Below are positions 1 through 6,793 of a stretch of DNA of 8,114 nucleotides, in pieces (within the stretch, counting starts at the first letter, position 1; every line of letters begins with the position of its first letter). The position numbers were made by a program, and so were the translations under genes. The notes beneath the pieces were generated by a model, which did not search any database, was not told the DNA's origin, and was given only the letters and a program-made list of their open reading frames with translations. Origin of the DNA: JANMDR01 sp043760555 (lineage in GTDB: Bacteria; Pseudomonadota; Gammaproteobacteria; Burkholderiales; Usitatibacteraceae); NCBI GenBank assembly GCA_043760555.1, contig JAYUOW010000304.1:1-8114 (forward strand), in the 5' to 3' direction.

Positions 1-36
1 ACTTTAAAACCCACCCGCAAACACCGGACAAAAACC

Positions 37-1629
37 ATGCAACATAAGATACTAATCCTAGATTTTGGCAGCCAAGTTACCCAGCTAATCGCCCGAAGAG
101 TCCGTGAATCGGGCGTCTACAGCGAATGTCATCCATTTGATATGGATGCCGCCGCCATCAATACCTTTGCCCCCAGTGGCATTATTTTATCCGGCAGCCA
201 TGCATCCGTAACAGAAGAAGACACCGCCCGCGCTCCACAAATAGTGTTTGAACTTGGCGTGCCAGTGTTAGGCATTTGCTACGGCATGCAAACCATGGCA
301 GCGCAATTAGGCGGCACGGTGGAGAACGGCAAAGTGCGTGAATTTGGCTATGCCCAAGTGCGCGCGCAAGGCCACAGCAAATTATTCGATGGCATTCAAG
401 ACGCCACCAACGCGGACGGCCACGGCCTGCTCGATGTGTGGATGTCTCACGGCGATAAGGTTTCTACCCTACCCCAAGGCTTTAAAATTATTGCATCCAA
501 CGCCACCTGCCCCATCGCCGGCATGGCGGACGAAACACGCCGCTTTTACGCCGTGCAGTTTCACCCTGAAGTAACTCACACCAAACAAGGCAGCGCCATC
601 ATCAGCCGCTTTGTACACGACATTTGCGGGTGCGACGGTGCATGGAATATGCCCGCCTACGTACCGCAATGCATCGCCAATATTAAAGCGCAAGTAGGCT
701 CGGAAGCCGTTATTTTAGGGCTTTCCGGCGGGGTTGACTCATCCGTTGCCGCCGCCCTAATCCACAAAGCCATCGGCGACCAACTTACCTGCGTGTACGT
801 TGACAACGGCCTAATGCGCTTGAACGAAACCGAGCAAGTACGCAAAATATTTGCTGAACACCTACACATGAAAGTCATCATCGTTGATGCCAGCGCTGAA
901 TTTATAGCAGCACTTGCAGGGGTTGCCGACCCAGAACAAAAACGCAAAATAATCGGCAAATTATTCGTAGATGTATTCCAACGCGAAAGTGCCAAAATTG
1001 CCAACGCCAAATGGTTAGCGCAAGGCACCATCTACCCAGACGTAATCGAATCCGCATCCGCCTCAGTTGGCAAAGGTGCCAAAAAAGCCACCACCATCAA
1101 AAGCCACCACAACGTAGGTGGCCTACCCGACACCCTACATTTAAAGCTGCTTGAACCGCTGAGAGAGCTGTTTAAAGACGAAGTACGCCTATTGGGCTTA
1201 GAACTAGGCCTCCCAAAAGAAATGGTCTACCGCCACCCCTTCCCAGGGCCGGGACTAGGCGTGAGAATTTTAGGTGCGGTCACCTTAGAAGCCGCAAATT
1301 TATTGCGAAGAGCGGACGCTATTTTTATCGAAGAACTGCATAGCCACAAAGACGAACGGGGTGTGAGTTGGTACAACAAAGTAGCCCAAGCCTTCGCCGT
1401 GTATTTGCCGATTAAAAGCGTGGGCGTAATGGGCGACGGGCGCACGTATGAAAACGTAGTGGCACTTAGAGCGGTGCAAACCACAGACTTCATGACCGCG
1501 CATTGGGCGGAATTGCCCTATGACTTATTGGGCAAAGTGTCGAATAGGATAATTAACGAAGTGCGTGGGTTTAATCGCGTGGTTTATGATGTTTCTGGGA
1601 AGCCACCGGCTACTATTGAGTGGGAGTGA
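37..1629 (+). CDS. guaA: GMP synthase (glutamine-hydrolysing)
   Basis: Makes GMP from XMP, ATP and glutamine in the cytoplasm, the last step of de novo guanine nucleotide synthesis. The 530-residue product has the normal family order. An N-terminal class I glutamine amidotransferase carries the nucleophile Cys81 in GICYGMQ and the His176/Glu178 pair in FHPEVTH. The ATP pyrophosphatase domain follows, with the P-loop LGLSGGVDSS near residues 227-236. The C-terminal dimerisation/XMP-binding domain ends in the conserved GKPPATIEWE. Length and all key motifs are intact, so the gene should be functional. The start at 37 gives the expected MQHKILILDFGSQ beginning; only a weak ribosome binding site (GGA) precedes it. 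In many bacteria guaB lies just upstream, but the window starts too late to tell. Its 3' end is repeated downstream in degenerate form, and the gene itself stays complete. Confidence 0.98.
   Translation: MQHKILILDFGSQVTQLIARRVRESGVYSECHPFDMDAAAINTFAPSGIILSGSHASVTEEDTARAPQIVFELGVPVLGICYGMQTMAAQLGGTVENGKVREFGYAQVRAQGHSKLFDGIQDATNADGHGLLDVWMSHGDKVSTLPQGFKIIASNATCPIAGMADETRRFYAVQFHPEVTHTKQGSAIISRFVHDICGCDGAWNMPAYVPQCIANIKAQVGSEAVILGLSGGVDSSVAAALIHKAIGDQLTCVYVDNGLMRLNETEQVRKIFAEHLHMKVIIVDASAEFIAALAGVADPEQKRKIIGKLFVDVFQRESAKIANAKWLAQGTIYPDVIESASASVGKGAKKATTIKSHHNVGGLPDTLHLKLLEPLRELFKDEVRLLGLELGLPKEMVYRHPFPGPGLGVRILGAVTLEAANLLRRADAIFIEELHSHKDERGVSWYNKVAQAFAVYLPIKSVGVMGDGRTYENVVALRAVQTTDFMTAHWAELPYDLLGKVSNRIINEVRGFNRVVYDVSGKPPATIEWE
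1597..1629 (+). repeat. 33-bp direct repeat, copy 1: guaA 3' end, att-like
   Basis: The last 33 bases of guaA, from GGGAAGCCACCGGCTA through the stop in ATTGAGTGGGAGTGA, recur at 3560-3592 with one mismatch (C1613 versus G3576). The guaA 3' end is a known target of island tyrosine integrases, which rebuild the gene end on insertion. I infer that this is one attachment-site copy. No integrase gene is visible in the window. Confidence 0.7.
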
Positions 1630-1630
1630 T

Positions 1631-1670
1631 ATTGTCAGCGCACAAGGCCTTGTTAGCGATCGAATTGTCA
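1631..1670. repeat. Palindrome inside a short direct repeat after guaA
   Basis: A perfect 12-bp palindrome ACAAGGCCTTGT (1642-1653) sits between two copies of ATTGTCA (1631-1637 and 1664-1670), immediately after the guaA stop. It lacks a following T run, so I do not call it a terminator. It could belong to the recombination site or be chance; the pattern is seen directly, the role is unknown. Confidence 0.35.
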
Positions 1671-1686
1671 TGAATGCAATTGCCAA

Positions 1687-2364
1687 ATGAACCCCGCTGA
1701 ACCATCATCCGACGAAAATCGCGAAGAAGTAACATTAACTACTTCCGATGGTTTGCACCTGCACATCCGTAATTTGTTGCTCTCTACAAAAATATACGTA
1801 CGGCAAACAATAAATACCGCAATGGTGCAAACCTACTGGCAAATTGGGCGAATGATTGTCGAAGACGAACAGCGTGGCCAACAACGTGCCGCCTACGGCA
1901 AGCAAGTGCTGCCCGCACTAGCAAAACGGCTAACCGACGAATTTGGTAGTGGCTTTTCAGTACAAAGTTTATGGAACTATCGTCTGTTTTACAGCCAGTT
2001 CCCAATTCTCTCCACAGTGTGGAGAGAATTGAGCTGGTCACACTTTAAGACCCTGTTACGGGTGACATCACCTGTAGCGCGCGACTGGTACGCCAACGAG
2101 GCTGCGCAGCAGGGCTGGAGCGTGCGGGCGCTTGATAGACAAATAGCGACACTTTTTTACGAGCGCCTACTTGGCACGCAAGAAAAAGGCAAAGCTGGCG
2201 TGCAAGCTGAAGCCGCCCATCACATCGCGATCGAGGCGGCATCCGACCCGCGTGATTTCATTCGCGACCCCTACGTACTAGAATTTCTAGGCGCACAACC
2301 AAGTGCTGACTTGTACGAGCAAGATTTAGAGCAAGGTTTGCTGAATCAATTGAAAAAATTCTAA
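1687..2364 (+). pseudogene. yhcG: YhcG-type PD-(D/E)XK nuclease, N-terminal part (frameshifted gene)
   Basis: This 225-residue ORF is the first two thirds of a YhcG (DUF1016) protein, a putative PD-(D/E)XK nuclease family common in mobile and defence-related loci. The DUF1016 N-terminal helical domain is recognisable at about residues 30-150, with YWQIGRMIVEDEQRGQQRAAYG and then ELSWSHFKTLLRV. The start of the nuclease domain follows with DPYVLEFLG and YEQDLEQGLLNQLKKF. There the frame stops at TAA (2362-2364), whereas relatives continue into LELGKGFAFVARQ. The next ORF begins in the overlapping ATG (TAATG, 2362-2366) and supplies exactly that continuation. The parts are therefore one gene broken by a single-base deletion, probably in or next to the A6 tract at 2353-2358. 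The 57-bp gap after guaA has no clear promoter, and the ribosome binding site is weak. Whether the two halves are co-translated and assemble is open. Confidence 0.85.
2003..2031. repeat. 29-bp perfect palindrome inside the yhcG reading frame
   Basis: CAATTCTCTCCACA (2003-2016), a single central G, then TGTGGAGAGAATTG (2018-2031) form 14-bp perfect arms. Outer CCAG (1995-1998) and CTGG (2034-2037) can extend the stem after a small internal loop. It lies in coding sequence for PILSTVWREL, so an RNA hairpin would form in the yhcG message. Its function is unknown. Confidence 0.85.
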
Positions 2365-2756
2365 TGGAACTGGGCAAAGGCTTCGCTTTCGTTGCCCGGC
2401 AAAAGCACGTTCGCATAGAAGGCGAGGACTGCTTTATTGATCTTGTTTTTTACAATTACCTGCTAAAGTGCTTTGTGCTCATTGACTTAAAAGTAGGAAA
2501 ACTCGCGCACCAAGACGTCGGCCAGATGGACATGTACGTACGTGTGTTTGACGCGCAACATCGCGGCGAGGGAGACAACCCGACCCTTGGGCTTATCCTA
2601 TGCTCGGAACGAAACGCAGCGGTTGCTAAATATTCATTGTTGGCCGATAAACCGCAGCTTTTTGCCAGCAAGTATCAGTATTTCATTCCGAGTGAAACTG
2701 AATTGCAGACTGAGTTAGAAAGAGATAGAGCGCTGATCGAAGCGCAGGTTAAATGA
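2364..2756 (+). pseudogene. yhcG: YhcG-type PD-(D/E)XK nuclease, catalytic C-terminal part
   Basis: This 130-residue ORF continues the YhcG nuclease domain from MELGKGFAFVARQK to the end. The catalytic set looks intact: Asp26 in FIDLVFYN, the Asp41-x-Lys43 pair in VLIDLK, and Gln54 in DVGQMDMYVR. The family motifs DNPTLGLILCSERN and LFASKYQYFIPSE follow. Its ATG overlaps the stop of the upstream ORF (TAATG), an arrangement that allows translational reinitiation. A one-base insertion (A6 to A7 at 2353-2358) would fuse the two ORFs through LKKILMELGKGF, close to the usual family wording. On its own this piece has the nuclease core but not the DUF1016 domain. It may be a decayed gene, or still produced by reinitiation or polymerase slippage; the sequence cannot decide. 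Confidence 0.85.
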
Positions 2757-2766
2757 CAATAAACGA

Positions 2767-2854
2767 CCCCAGCCGCGAATTAGGCGTAAGAATTTTAAGC
2801 GCAGCCACCCTCGACACCGCAAATTTATTACGCTAAGCCGACGCCATGTTCATA
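2767..2854 (+). pseudogene. guaA relic, fragment 1 (internal piece of the 3' third)
   Basis: This stretch aligns with guaA at about 1249-1326. The clearest matches are TAGGCGTAAGAATTTTA and CCGCAAATTTATT, with the end reading GCCGACGCCATGTTCATA against GCGGACGCTATTTTTATC. Small indels and in-frame stops make it non-coding. It ends where the toxin-antitoxin remnant begins (about 2855). Together with the fragment at 3257-3592 it represents guaA from about position 1249 to its stop. Confidence 0.75.
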
Positions 2855-2855
2855 T

Positions 2856-2921
2856 GTGCCGATTGCGGGCAAACTCTACGACGAACATCTAATTCAATTG
2901 AAGCGCGAAGGAGAAATATGA
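2856..2921 (+). pseudogene. RelE/HigB-like (Gp49-type) toxin, C-terminal stub only
   Basis: Read in the frame ending at TGA 2919-2921, these 21 codons give VPIAGKLYDEHL followed by a basic tail ending in KREGEI. This is the typical C-terminus, as I recall it, of Gp49-like RelE/HigB-type toxins, mRNA-cleaving proteins encoded directly upstream of an XRE antitoxin. The TGA overlaps the antitoxin start, as in intact modules. Everything upstream is missing: at about 2855 the sequence changes to guaA relic, so the toxin must be dead. The frame is open a little further upstream, but that part reads guaA-like sequence out of frame. Confidence 0.7.
2908..2913 (+). promoter_or_regulatory. Ribosome binding site deciding the antitoxin start
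   Basis: AAGGAG lies 4 nt before ATG 2918 and 7 nt before ATG 2921. The second spacing is the better one and gives the expected MAKNFSILRAKMSP start. It also argues against the longer ORF beginning at 2846, whose extra 24 residues are an out-of-frame reading of the toxin stub. Confidence 0.75.
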
Positions 2922-3238
2922 TGGCTAAGAATTTTTCAATACTGCGTGCAAAAATGTCTCCAGCTGCACGTACGCTATCTGAACAGCAAGCGCAACTCAT
3001 GCTCGCAGAAATGCCCTTGAATGAACTACGCCGAGCACGCGGGCTATCGCAAAAAATGCTTGCCGACGCGTTGCATGTGCAACAACCCACCATTGCTAAG
3101 CTTGAGCGACGCGCGGACATGTACGTGTCTACATTGCGCAGTCACATTGAGGCCATGGGCGGGGAGTTGGAAGTGGTGGCACGATTTCCGGATGGGGCGG
3201 TAAAGATTAAGGCTTTTGCGGATTTGGGTGTCGTTTAA
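2921..3238 (+). CDS. XRE-family helix-turn-helix antitoxin (partner of a deleted RelE/HigB-like toxin)
   Basis: This 105-residue protein is a HigA-like antitoxin, expected to bind the toxin and repress its own operon. The N-terminal MAKNFSILRAKMSP segment is followed by an XRE helix-turn-helix at about residues 35-70 (ELRRARGLSQKMLADALHVQQPTIAKLERR). The conserved tail RSHIEAMGGELEVVARFPDG comes next. The frame is intact with no stops. ATG 2918 is an alternative start one codon earlier. The upstream toxin survives only as its last 21 codons, so this is an orphan antitoxin. Its native promoter, normally upstream of the toxin, has been removed and replaced by guaA relic sequence, so expression is doubtful unless transcription reads through from yhcG. 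It may still neutralise or regulate related modules elsewhere, which is inference. Confidence 0.9.
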   Translation: MAKNFSILRAKMSPAARTLSEQQAQLMLAEMPLNELRRARGLSQKMLADALHVQQPTIAKLERRADMYVSTLRSHIEAMGGELEVVARFPDGAVKIKAFADLGVV

Positions 3239-3256
3239 ATACCGGTTGAGATTGGT

Positions 3257-3592
3257 CGCAAATTTATTGCTGTGCATCGACGCAATTTTTATCGAAGAAC
3301 CGCATAACCGTGCAAACGAAAACGGGGTTAGCTAGTACAACAAGGTTGCCCAAGCCTTCCCCGTGTATTTACCGATTAAAAGCGTAGGCGTAATGGGCGA
3401 CGGGCGAACGTATGAAAATGTAGTAGCACTTAGGGCAGTACAAACCACCGACTTCATGACCGCGCATTGGCCGGGATTGCCCTATGATTTGCTGGGTAAA
3501 GTATCGAACCGGATAATCAATGAAGTACGCGGGTTGAATCGGGTGGTTATGATATTTCGGGGAAGCCACCGGCTAGTATTGAGTGGGAGTGA
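3257..3592 (+). pseudogene. guaA relic, fragment 2 (degenerate 3' end of a second guaA)
   Basis: These 336 bases align with guaA 1293-1629. It is inactive: there is no start region, an in-frame TAG at 3333-3335 replaces the Trp codon of GVSWYNK, and one base is lost near 3548, shifting the last codons out of frame. Between these lesions (3366-3548) 61 codons are open and differ from the resident guaA by 24 bases, of which 21 are silent and three change residues (Ala to Pro, Glu to Gly, Phe to Leu). Such silent-site bias is expected if the copy diverged as a working guaA elsewhere before arriving here. It ends with the same stop context as guaA. The 5' part (3257-3345) is more eroded. Confidence 0.92.
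3560..3592 (+). repeat. 33-bp direct repeat, copy 2: relic guaA 3' end, att-like
   Basis: This is the second copy of the guaA terminal repeat, matching 1597-1629 at 32 of 33 positions. It is better conserved than the eroded 5' part of the relic. The two copies bound a 1.96-kb segment holding the split nuclease and the broken toxin-antitoxin module, consistent with left and right ends of an island remnant inserted at guaA. Confidence 0.7.
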
Positions 3593-3717
3593 GGGCTACC
3601 GCCATGATGGGGATATACTATCTTTCGAGTGCAGAACACAAATAACATGCAACACCATTTAGAAACCCGTTTAATCTATGCCAGTTGGGCAATTCCGTGA
3701 AGACTGGAGACATAAAA

Positions 3718-3723
3718 AAGGAA
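3718..3723 (+). promoter_or_regulatory. Ribosome binding site for the 1021-residue protein
   Basis: AAGGAA stands just ahead of ATG 3728 with a 4-5 nt gap and supports this start, which also places the SH3b-like domain at the very N-terminus. No convincing -35/-10 pair was found in the 135-bp gap after the guaA relic; a lone TATACT at 3614-3619 lacks a matching -35. Confidence 0.6.
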
Positions 3724-3727
3724 CGTC

Positions 3728-6700
3728 ATGTATCGAATTTCATTTACCACAGAGTCACTTAATATTCGTTCAAGCCCCTTCGATCCGGTGGGCGAAACAG
3801 ACCAAAATCTAATCGCGACGCTGCCTTCACAGCATCCTGTAACTTTATTGGGAGAGCGCGTTGAAGGTTGGATTTTTGTTCGTACAGTTTTCCAAAACTC
3901 TCGTCTAGAGGGCTATGTTGCAGTTCGATACTTACGAGATGGTGGTGGACTTACTGAGCCTGTACCCAGCACTCCCGCGGTACCGCAACGTGACGCAATA
4001 TTGTTAGACCTTGATTCCGCGGCGCTGAAAGAACACCTAACAATTAAAAAACCAGCTGATGATGTGGGGGGAATGCAGGCACTTTCCATCAAACGTTCTA
4101 GGCGAGTCGAGGTCTCGCTTAGCGAAGTAATGAACCCAAACCTTACAGCAAGCTATTCAGCACAGCCTGCTATGGGTTTCAAGGAAGTCGGGAACTTCGA
4201 CTACTTTGTGTCGCACTGGATGCGACTTTGGAACGACAAAATCCCGTCGATTGCAGATAAGTTCTTTACAGAAGATTCTTACGTCGTTCCACGTGTTAGT
4301 CGCAAACCAGCAGTTAATTCGAACGGTGCTACTGTCGCTGGTTCGTGGGGAAACCGTTGGGTTGATTTGGTAGCCGAGTGGTCGCCGCCCGCGAATGGTT
4401 TTGCAATCCATCACCCTGTCGCGCAACGCAGCTTCTTACTTGTTCCTAAACAAGGAGAGCAAATAGTGGCTTTAGACTTCATTTCGGTGGAAGCATTTCG
4501 GGGTCTACTCAATACAAAAATCGATTCCCTTCAACAATGCGCGCGCGACAGCAACATGAACAAATTGCCGCAGGACCTGCTCACCGAGGCGACAAGCGTT
4601 GATCTCGGCCCAGCCTTAATTTTGCGGCAATCCAGTGAATTAGATTCGATTAAAAACTTCACATCAAAACTGTCGGAGACGGCAGATAACCTTGGAGTTG
4701 CAGCTGTTACCCAACTGCTGGACGAATCTCAGGTAAACGGACTCATCAGAGCTGTAATGACAATGAAGGCACCGGATGTCGAGCGCGCGCTCAGAAAATC
4801 GGAACTAGTAGATCGAGCTAGCGCCTTGGGGTACAAACTTGCTGTCGAGCAAGAAAAGTTCAATTTCGAAGATGGTAGTTCTTTCGATTTAGAGCCGGGG
4901 AAACTTTACCGGCCGTATCAAACTCAAATCGCCTGGGTTTCGGAGCATAGACGACAAAGCAGCTGGTCTAGCTCTGGGTTCTTTGGCATCGGCGGCGGCG
5001 GCGGTACACGCGAATGGACTGAATTCGTTCAGCATTTCAAGACGGTGACGAAATATGAAAAAGTGCGCGTCGATCTAGACCCGTTTTCTGATGAGGAGGA
5101 ATGGCTGGCCAGTAAGGGATTTGAAAATTTTCGCTTTGAGCGAGTCGGAAATTTGTACCGAACTGCTGAAGGAATAGACCTAGACGAGGTGATGTACCGA
5201 TGTGAGTACGACGAGTCTTTTCGTGTTCGTTGCGCTGTGTGGTTACCTGTCTACGAGCAAAAAATCAGCAAAGGCTTGATGGTGACCAAGTACCACATAA
5301 TCAAGAGGCCGCACATGGGCATACAACCTGTAAGAATGCCCCAAGTTTATTTTGAAGAGACGCTTGCCTACCGAACATCATGGGTGGGTGCGGAACTCGG
5401 TGAATTGGTGTACACGATGAATCTGGCACCAGGCGAAGATCGGACACTTACTGTTGAGCAGCGCACAAGTCGCAGTTCAGAAGACGTGCGTTCTACTGTA
5501 TCTATTCTCGACCTGACAGAAACAAGTTCTCAAGAACTTAGCACGGAGATCGAGAAAGAAGCGAGAACCACATCTGAGCAGAGCTCTAGCAACTCTTGGT
5601 CGGCCTCGGCATCTGGATCGTATAAAGGCTTTAGTGGTTCTGCTTCCTCTAGCGGAGAAAATAAGACGAGTACCAGTCAGTTCGCTAGATCCTTTGAGCG
5701 AATCGCGAAGAAGGCAGCAAGCAACATCACAAGAAATACGCGACAAGAAGTGCGCTCGTCTTCGACTATGAAGACCGAAGCGTCTCGCACAGAGTCTACA
5801 ACGATCAAAATCAAGAATATCAACGAGGGACGAACGCTCAATCTGCTTTTTTACCGACTCTACAACATACTAGCAACAGGGCTTCATGCTGAGGATTTGG
5901 GTTTTGTCTCAGAGTCTGGGATTGAAGCGGTTGCTGGAAGCGGCATCACCATCCCTCGCGTATTATCCGTAGAGAATTTGCCAGACGCTTTTGCGCCTTT
6001 TGACATTCATCGGCTTCCTTTCAGCATCTCGGCTGCCCTTGGCTCGCAAGCTTACGCGGCTACTTACCTTGCTTATTGGCATCTCGTTATACGAAAATTC
6101 TTGAACCTTCTCAATGAGGAATACGTACCCACATCCGGTGAACCCGGACTGTTGGGTCGCATGGATAGCGATGACCAAAAGCTTTATGACGAACTCCAAT
6201 TAGCTATAAAACCACGACTGGTCGCAGCAGGTACAGAAGTTGAATTAGTCGATCAGGTTAAGCAATTGTTGAGTCGATTGGATGAATTAATGTCGTCGTT
6301 AACACAAAAAGCCGGGTTAGATAACTCACCAGAGCTAGCAGGTAGAAAGAAAATTCGCGTTGCGTCACCTGGTCTGTATGTTGATTCTTTAATGGGACTA
6401 CGCCCTGCGACCGAACCTTACGCCGAGGAAATGCGTGCACAGGCTGTACTAATGAAATCTGCGGAGGCTGAAAAAGAGCGTGCGCTCGCAGCTTACTATC
6501 GACGCATGGGTGGGGAAAATTCAACTGCTCCTTCAGGCGGTGCAATCGTTGATGGGTTGGTCAAAGACTCAACCGTCATCTTTACATCAAATGTACCACT
6601 AGCTTCTGGTGTGTGGGTTTTCGTTGTGGATGGGCGAGAAACGGGAAGCCTAGATTGGGCGATTGGTGCGCGAGAGTGCTCTATGCAAGTAGCCAACTCC

Positions 6701-6793
6701 ACATGGCAGAATGACCTCAATGCTCATCTTTATTTTCTGCGGCACCGTGCGTCGAATCAATCTGCGGCGCTGGTTGTCAGGCTCAGTCAATGA
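3728..6793 (+). CDS. Large uncharacterised protein with N-terminal SH3b-like domain and Ser-rich hairpin
   Basis: I cannot assign this 1021-residue protein to a named family. Residues 1-72 look like a bacterial SH3 domain (LNIRSSP, then EGWIFVRT, then EGYVAVRYL), a fold that often binds cell-wall or peptide ligands. A proline-rich linker (about 75-87) follows, then a long mixed region with a five-glycine run at 422-426. Near 555-580 a beta-type stretch (LVYTMNLAPGEDRTLTVEQRT) leads into a Ser/Thr-rich, probably helical arm. A segment with alternating serines (about 619-640, NSWSASASGSYKGF) is followed by a basic helical arm to about 690. The beta character resumes with TTIKIKNINEGRTLNLLFYRLYN. 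Later there is VASPGLYVDSLMG (878-890), a Glu/Ala/Lys-rich helix (about 898-926), and a C-terminal beta-rich module (948-1021). No signal peptide or clear transmembrane helix was seen. It overlaps the next gene by ATGA, so the two are translated together. Confidence 0.9.
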   Translation: MYRISFTTESLNIRSSPFDPVGETDQNLIATLPSQHPVTLLGERVEGWIFVRTVFQNSRLEGYVAVRYLRDGGGLTEPVPSTPAVPQRDAILLDLDSAALKEHLTIKKPADDVGGMQALSIKRSRRVEVSLSEVMNPNLTASYSAQPAMGFKEVGNFDYFVSHWMRLWNDKIPSIADKFFTEDSYVVPRVSRKPAVNSNGATVAGSWGNRWVDLVAEWSPPANGFAIHHPVAQRSFLLVPKQGEQIVALDFISVEAFRGLLNTKIDSLQQCARDSNMNKLPQDLLTEATSVDLGPALILRQSSELDSIKNFTSKLSETADNLGVAAVTQLLDESQVNGLIRAVMTMKAPDVERALRKSELVDRASALGYKLAVEQEKFNFEDGSSFDLEPGKLYRPYQTQIAWVSEHRRQSSWSSSGFFGIGGGGGTREWTEFVQHFKTVTKYEKVRVDLDPFSDEEEWLASKGFENFRFERVGNLYRTAEGIDLDEVMYRCEYDESFRVRCAVWLPVYEQKISKGLMVTKYHIIKRPHMGIQPVRMPQVYFEETLAYRTSWVGAELGELVYTMNLAPGEDRTLTVEQRTSRSSEDVRSTVSILDLTETSSQELSTEIEKEARTTSEQSSSNSWSASASGSYKGFSGSASSSGENKTSTSQFARSFERIAKKAASNITRNTRQEVRSSSTMKTEASRTESTTIKIKNINEGRTLNLLFYRLYNILATGLHAEDLGFVSESGIEAVAGSGITIPRVLSVENLPDAFAPFDIHRLPFSISAALGSQAYAATYLAYWHLVIRKFLNLLNEEYVPTSGEPGLLGRMDSDDQKLYDELQLAIKPRLVAAGTEVELVDQVKQLLSRLDELMSSLTQKAGLDNSPELAGRKKIRVASPGLYVDSLMGLRPATEPYAEEMRAQAVLMKSAEAEKERALAAYYRRMGGENSTAPSGGAIVDGLVKDSTVIFTSNVPLASGVWVFVVDGRETGSLDWAIGARECSMQVANSTWQNDLNAHLYFLRHRASNQSAALVVRLSQ

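Noticed and set aside
657..1031. A 124-codon minus-strand ORF inside guaA, and similar antisense ORFs inside other genes
   Set aside because: They lie fully within well-supported + strand genes and show no recognisable protein features.
2351..2366. Programmed -1 ribosomal frameshift in yhcG
   Set aside because: The zero-frame codons TTG AAA AAA TTC do not form a standard X XXY YYZ slippery heptamer. A mutation, polymerase slippage or reinitiation is more likely.
2846..2917. Longer antitoxin start at ATG 2846 (24 extra residues)
   Set aside because: The extra residues are an out-of-frame reading of guaA relic and toxin stub, and the ribosome binding site AAGGAG sits before 2918/2921.
3363..3662. 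A 99-residue ORF with GMP synthase-like sequence
   Set aside because: It is the open middle of the guaA relic starting at an internal GTG. It lacks all catalytic domains and runs out of the guaA frame at the end, so it is listed as pseudogene.
3593..3727. Promoter for the two-gene unit in the gap after the guaA relic
   Set aside because: Only an isolated TATACT (3614-3619) is seen; no -35 box at proper spacing was found.
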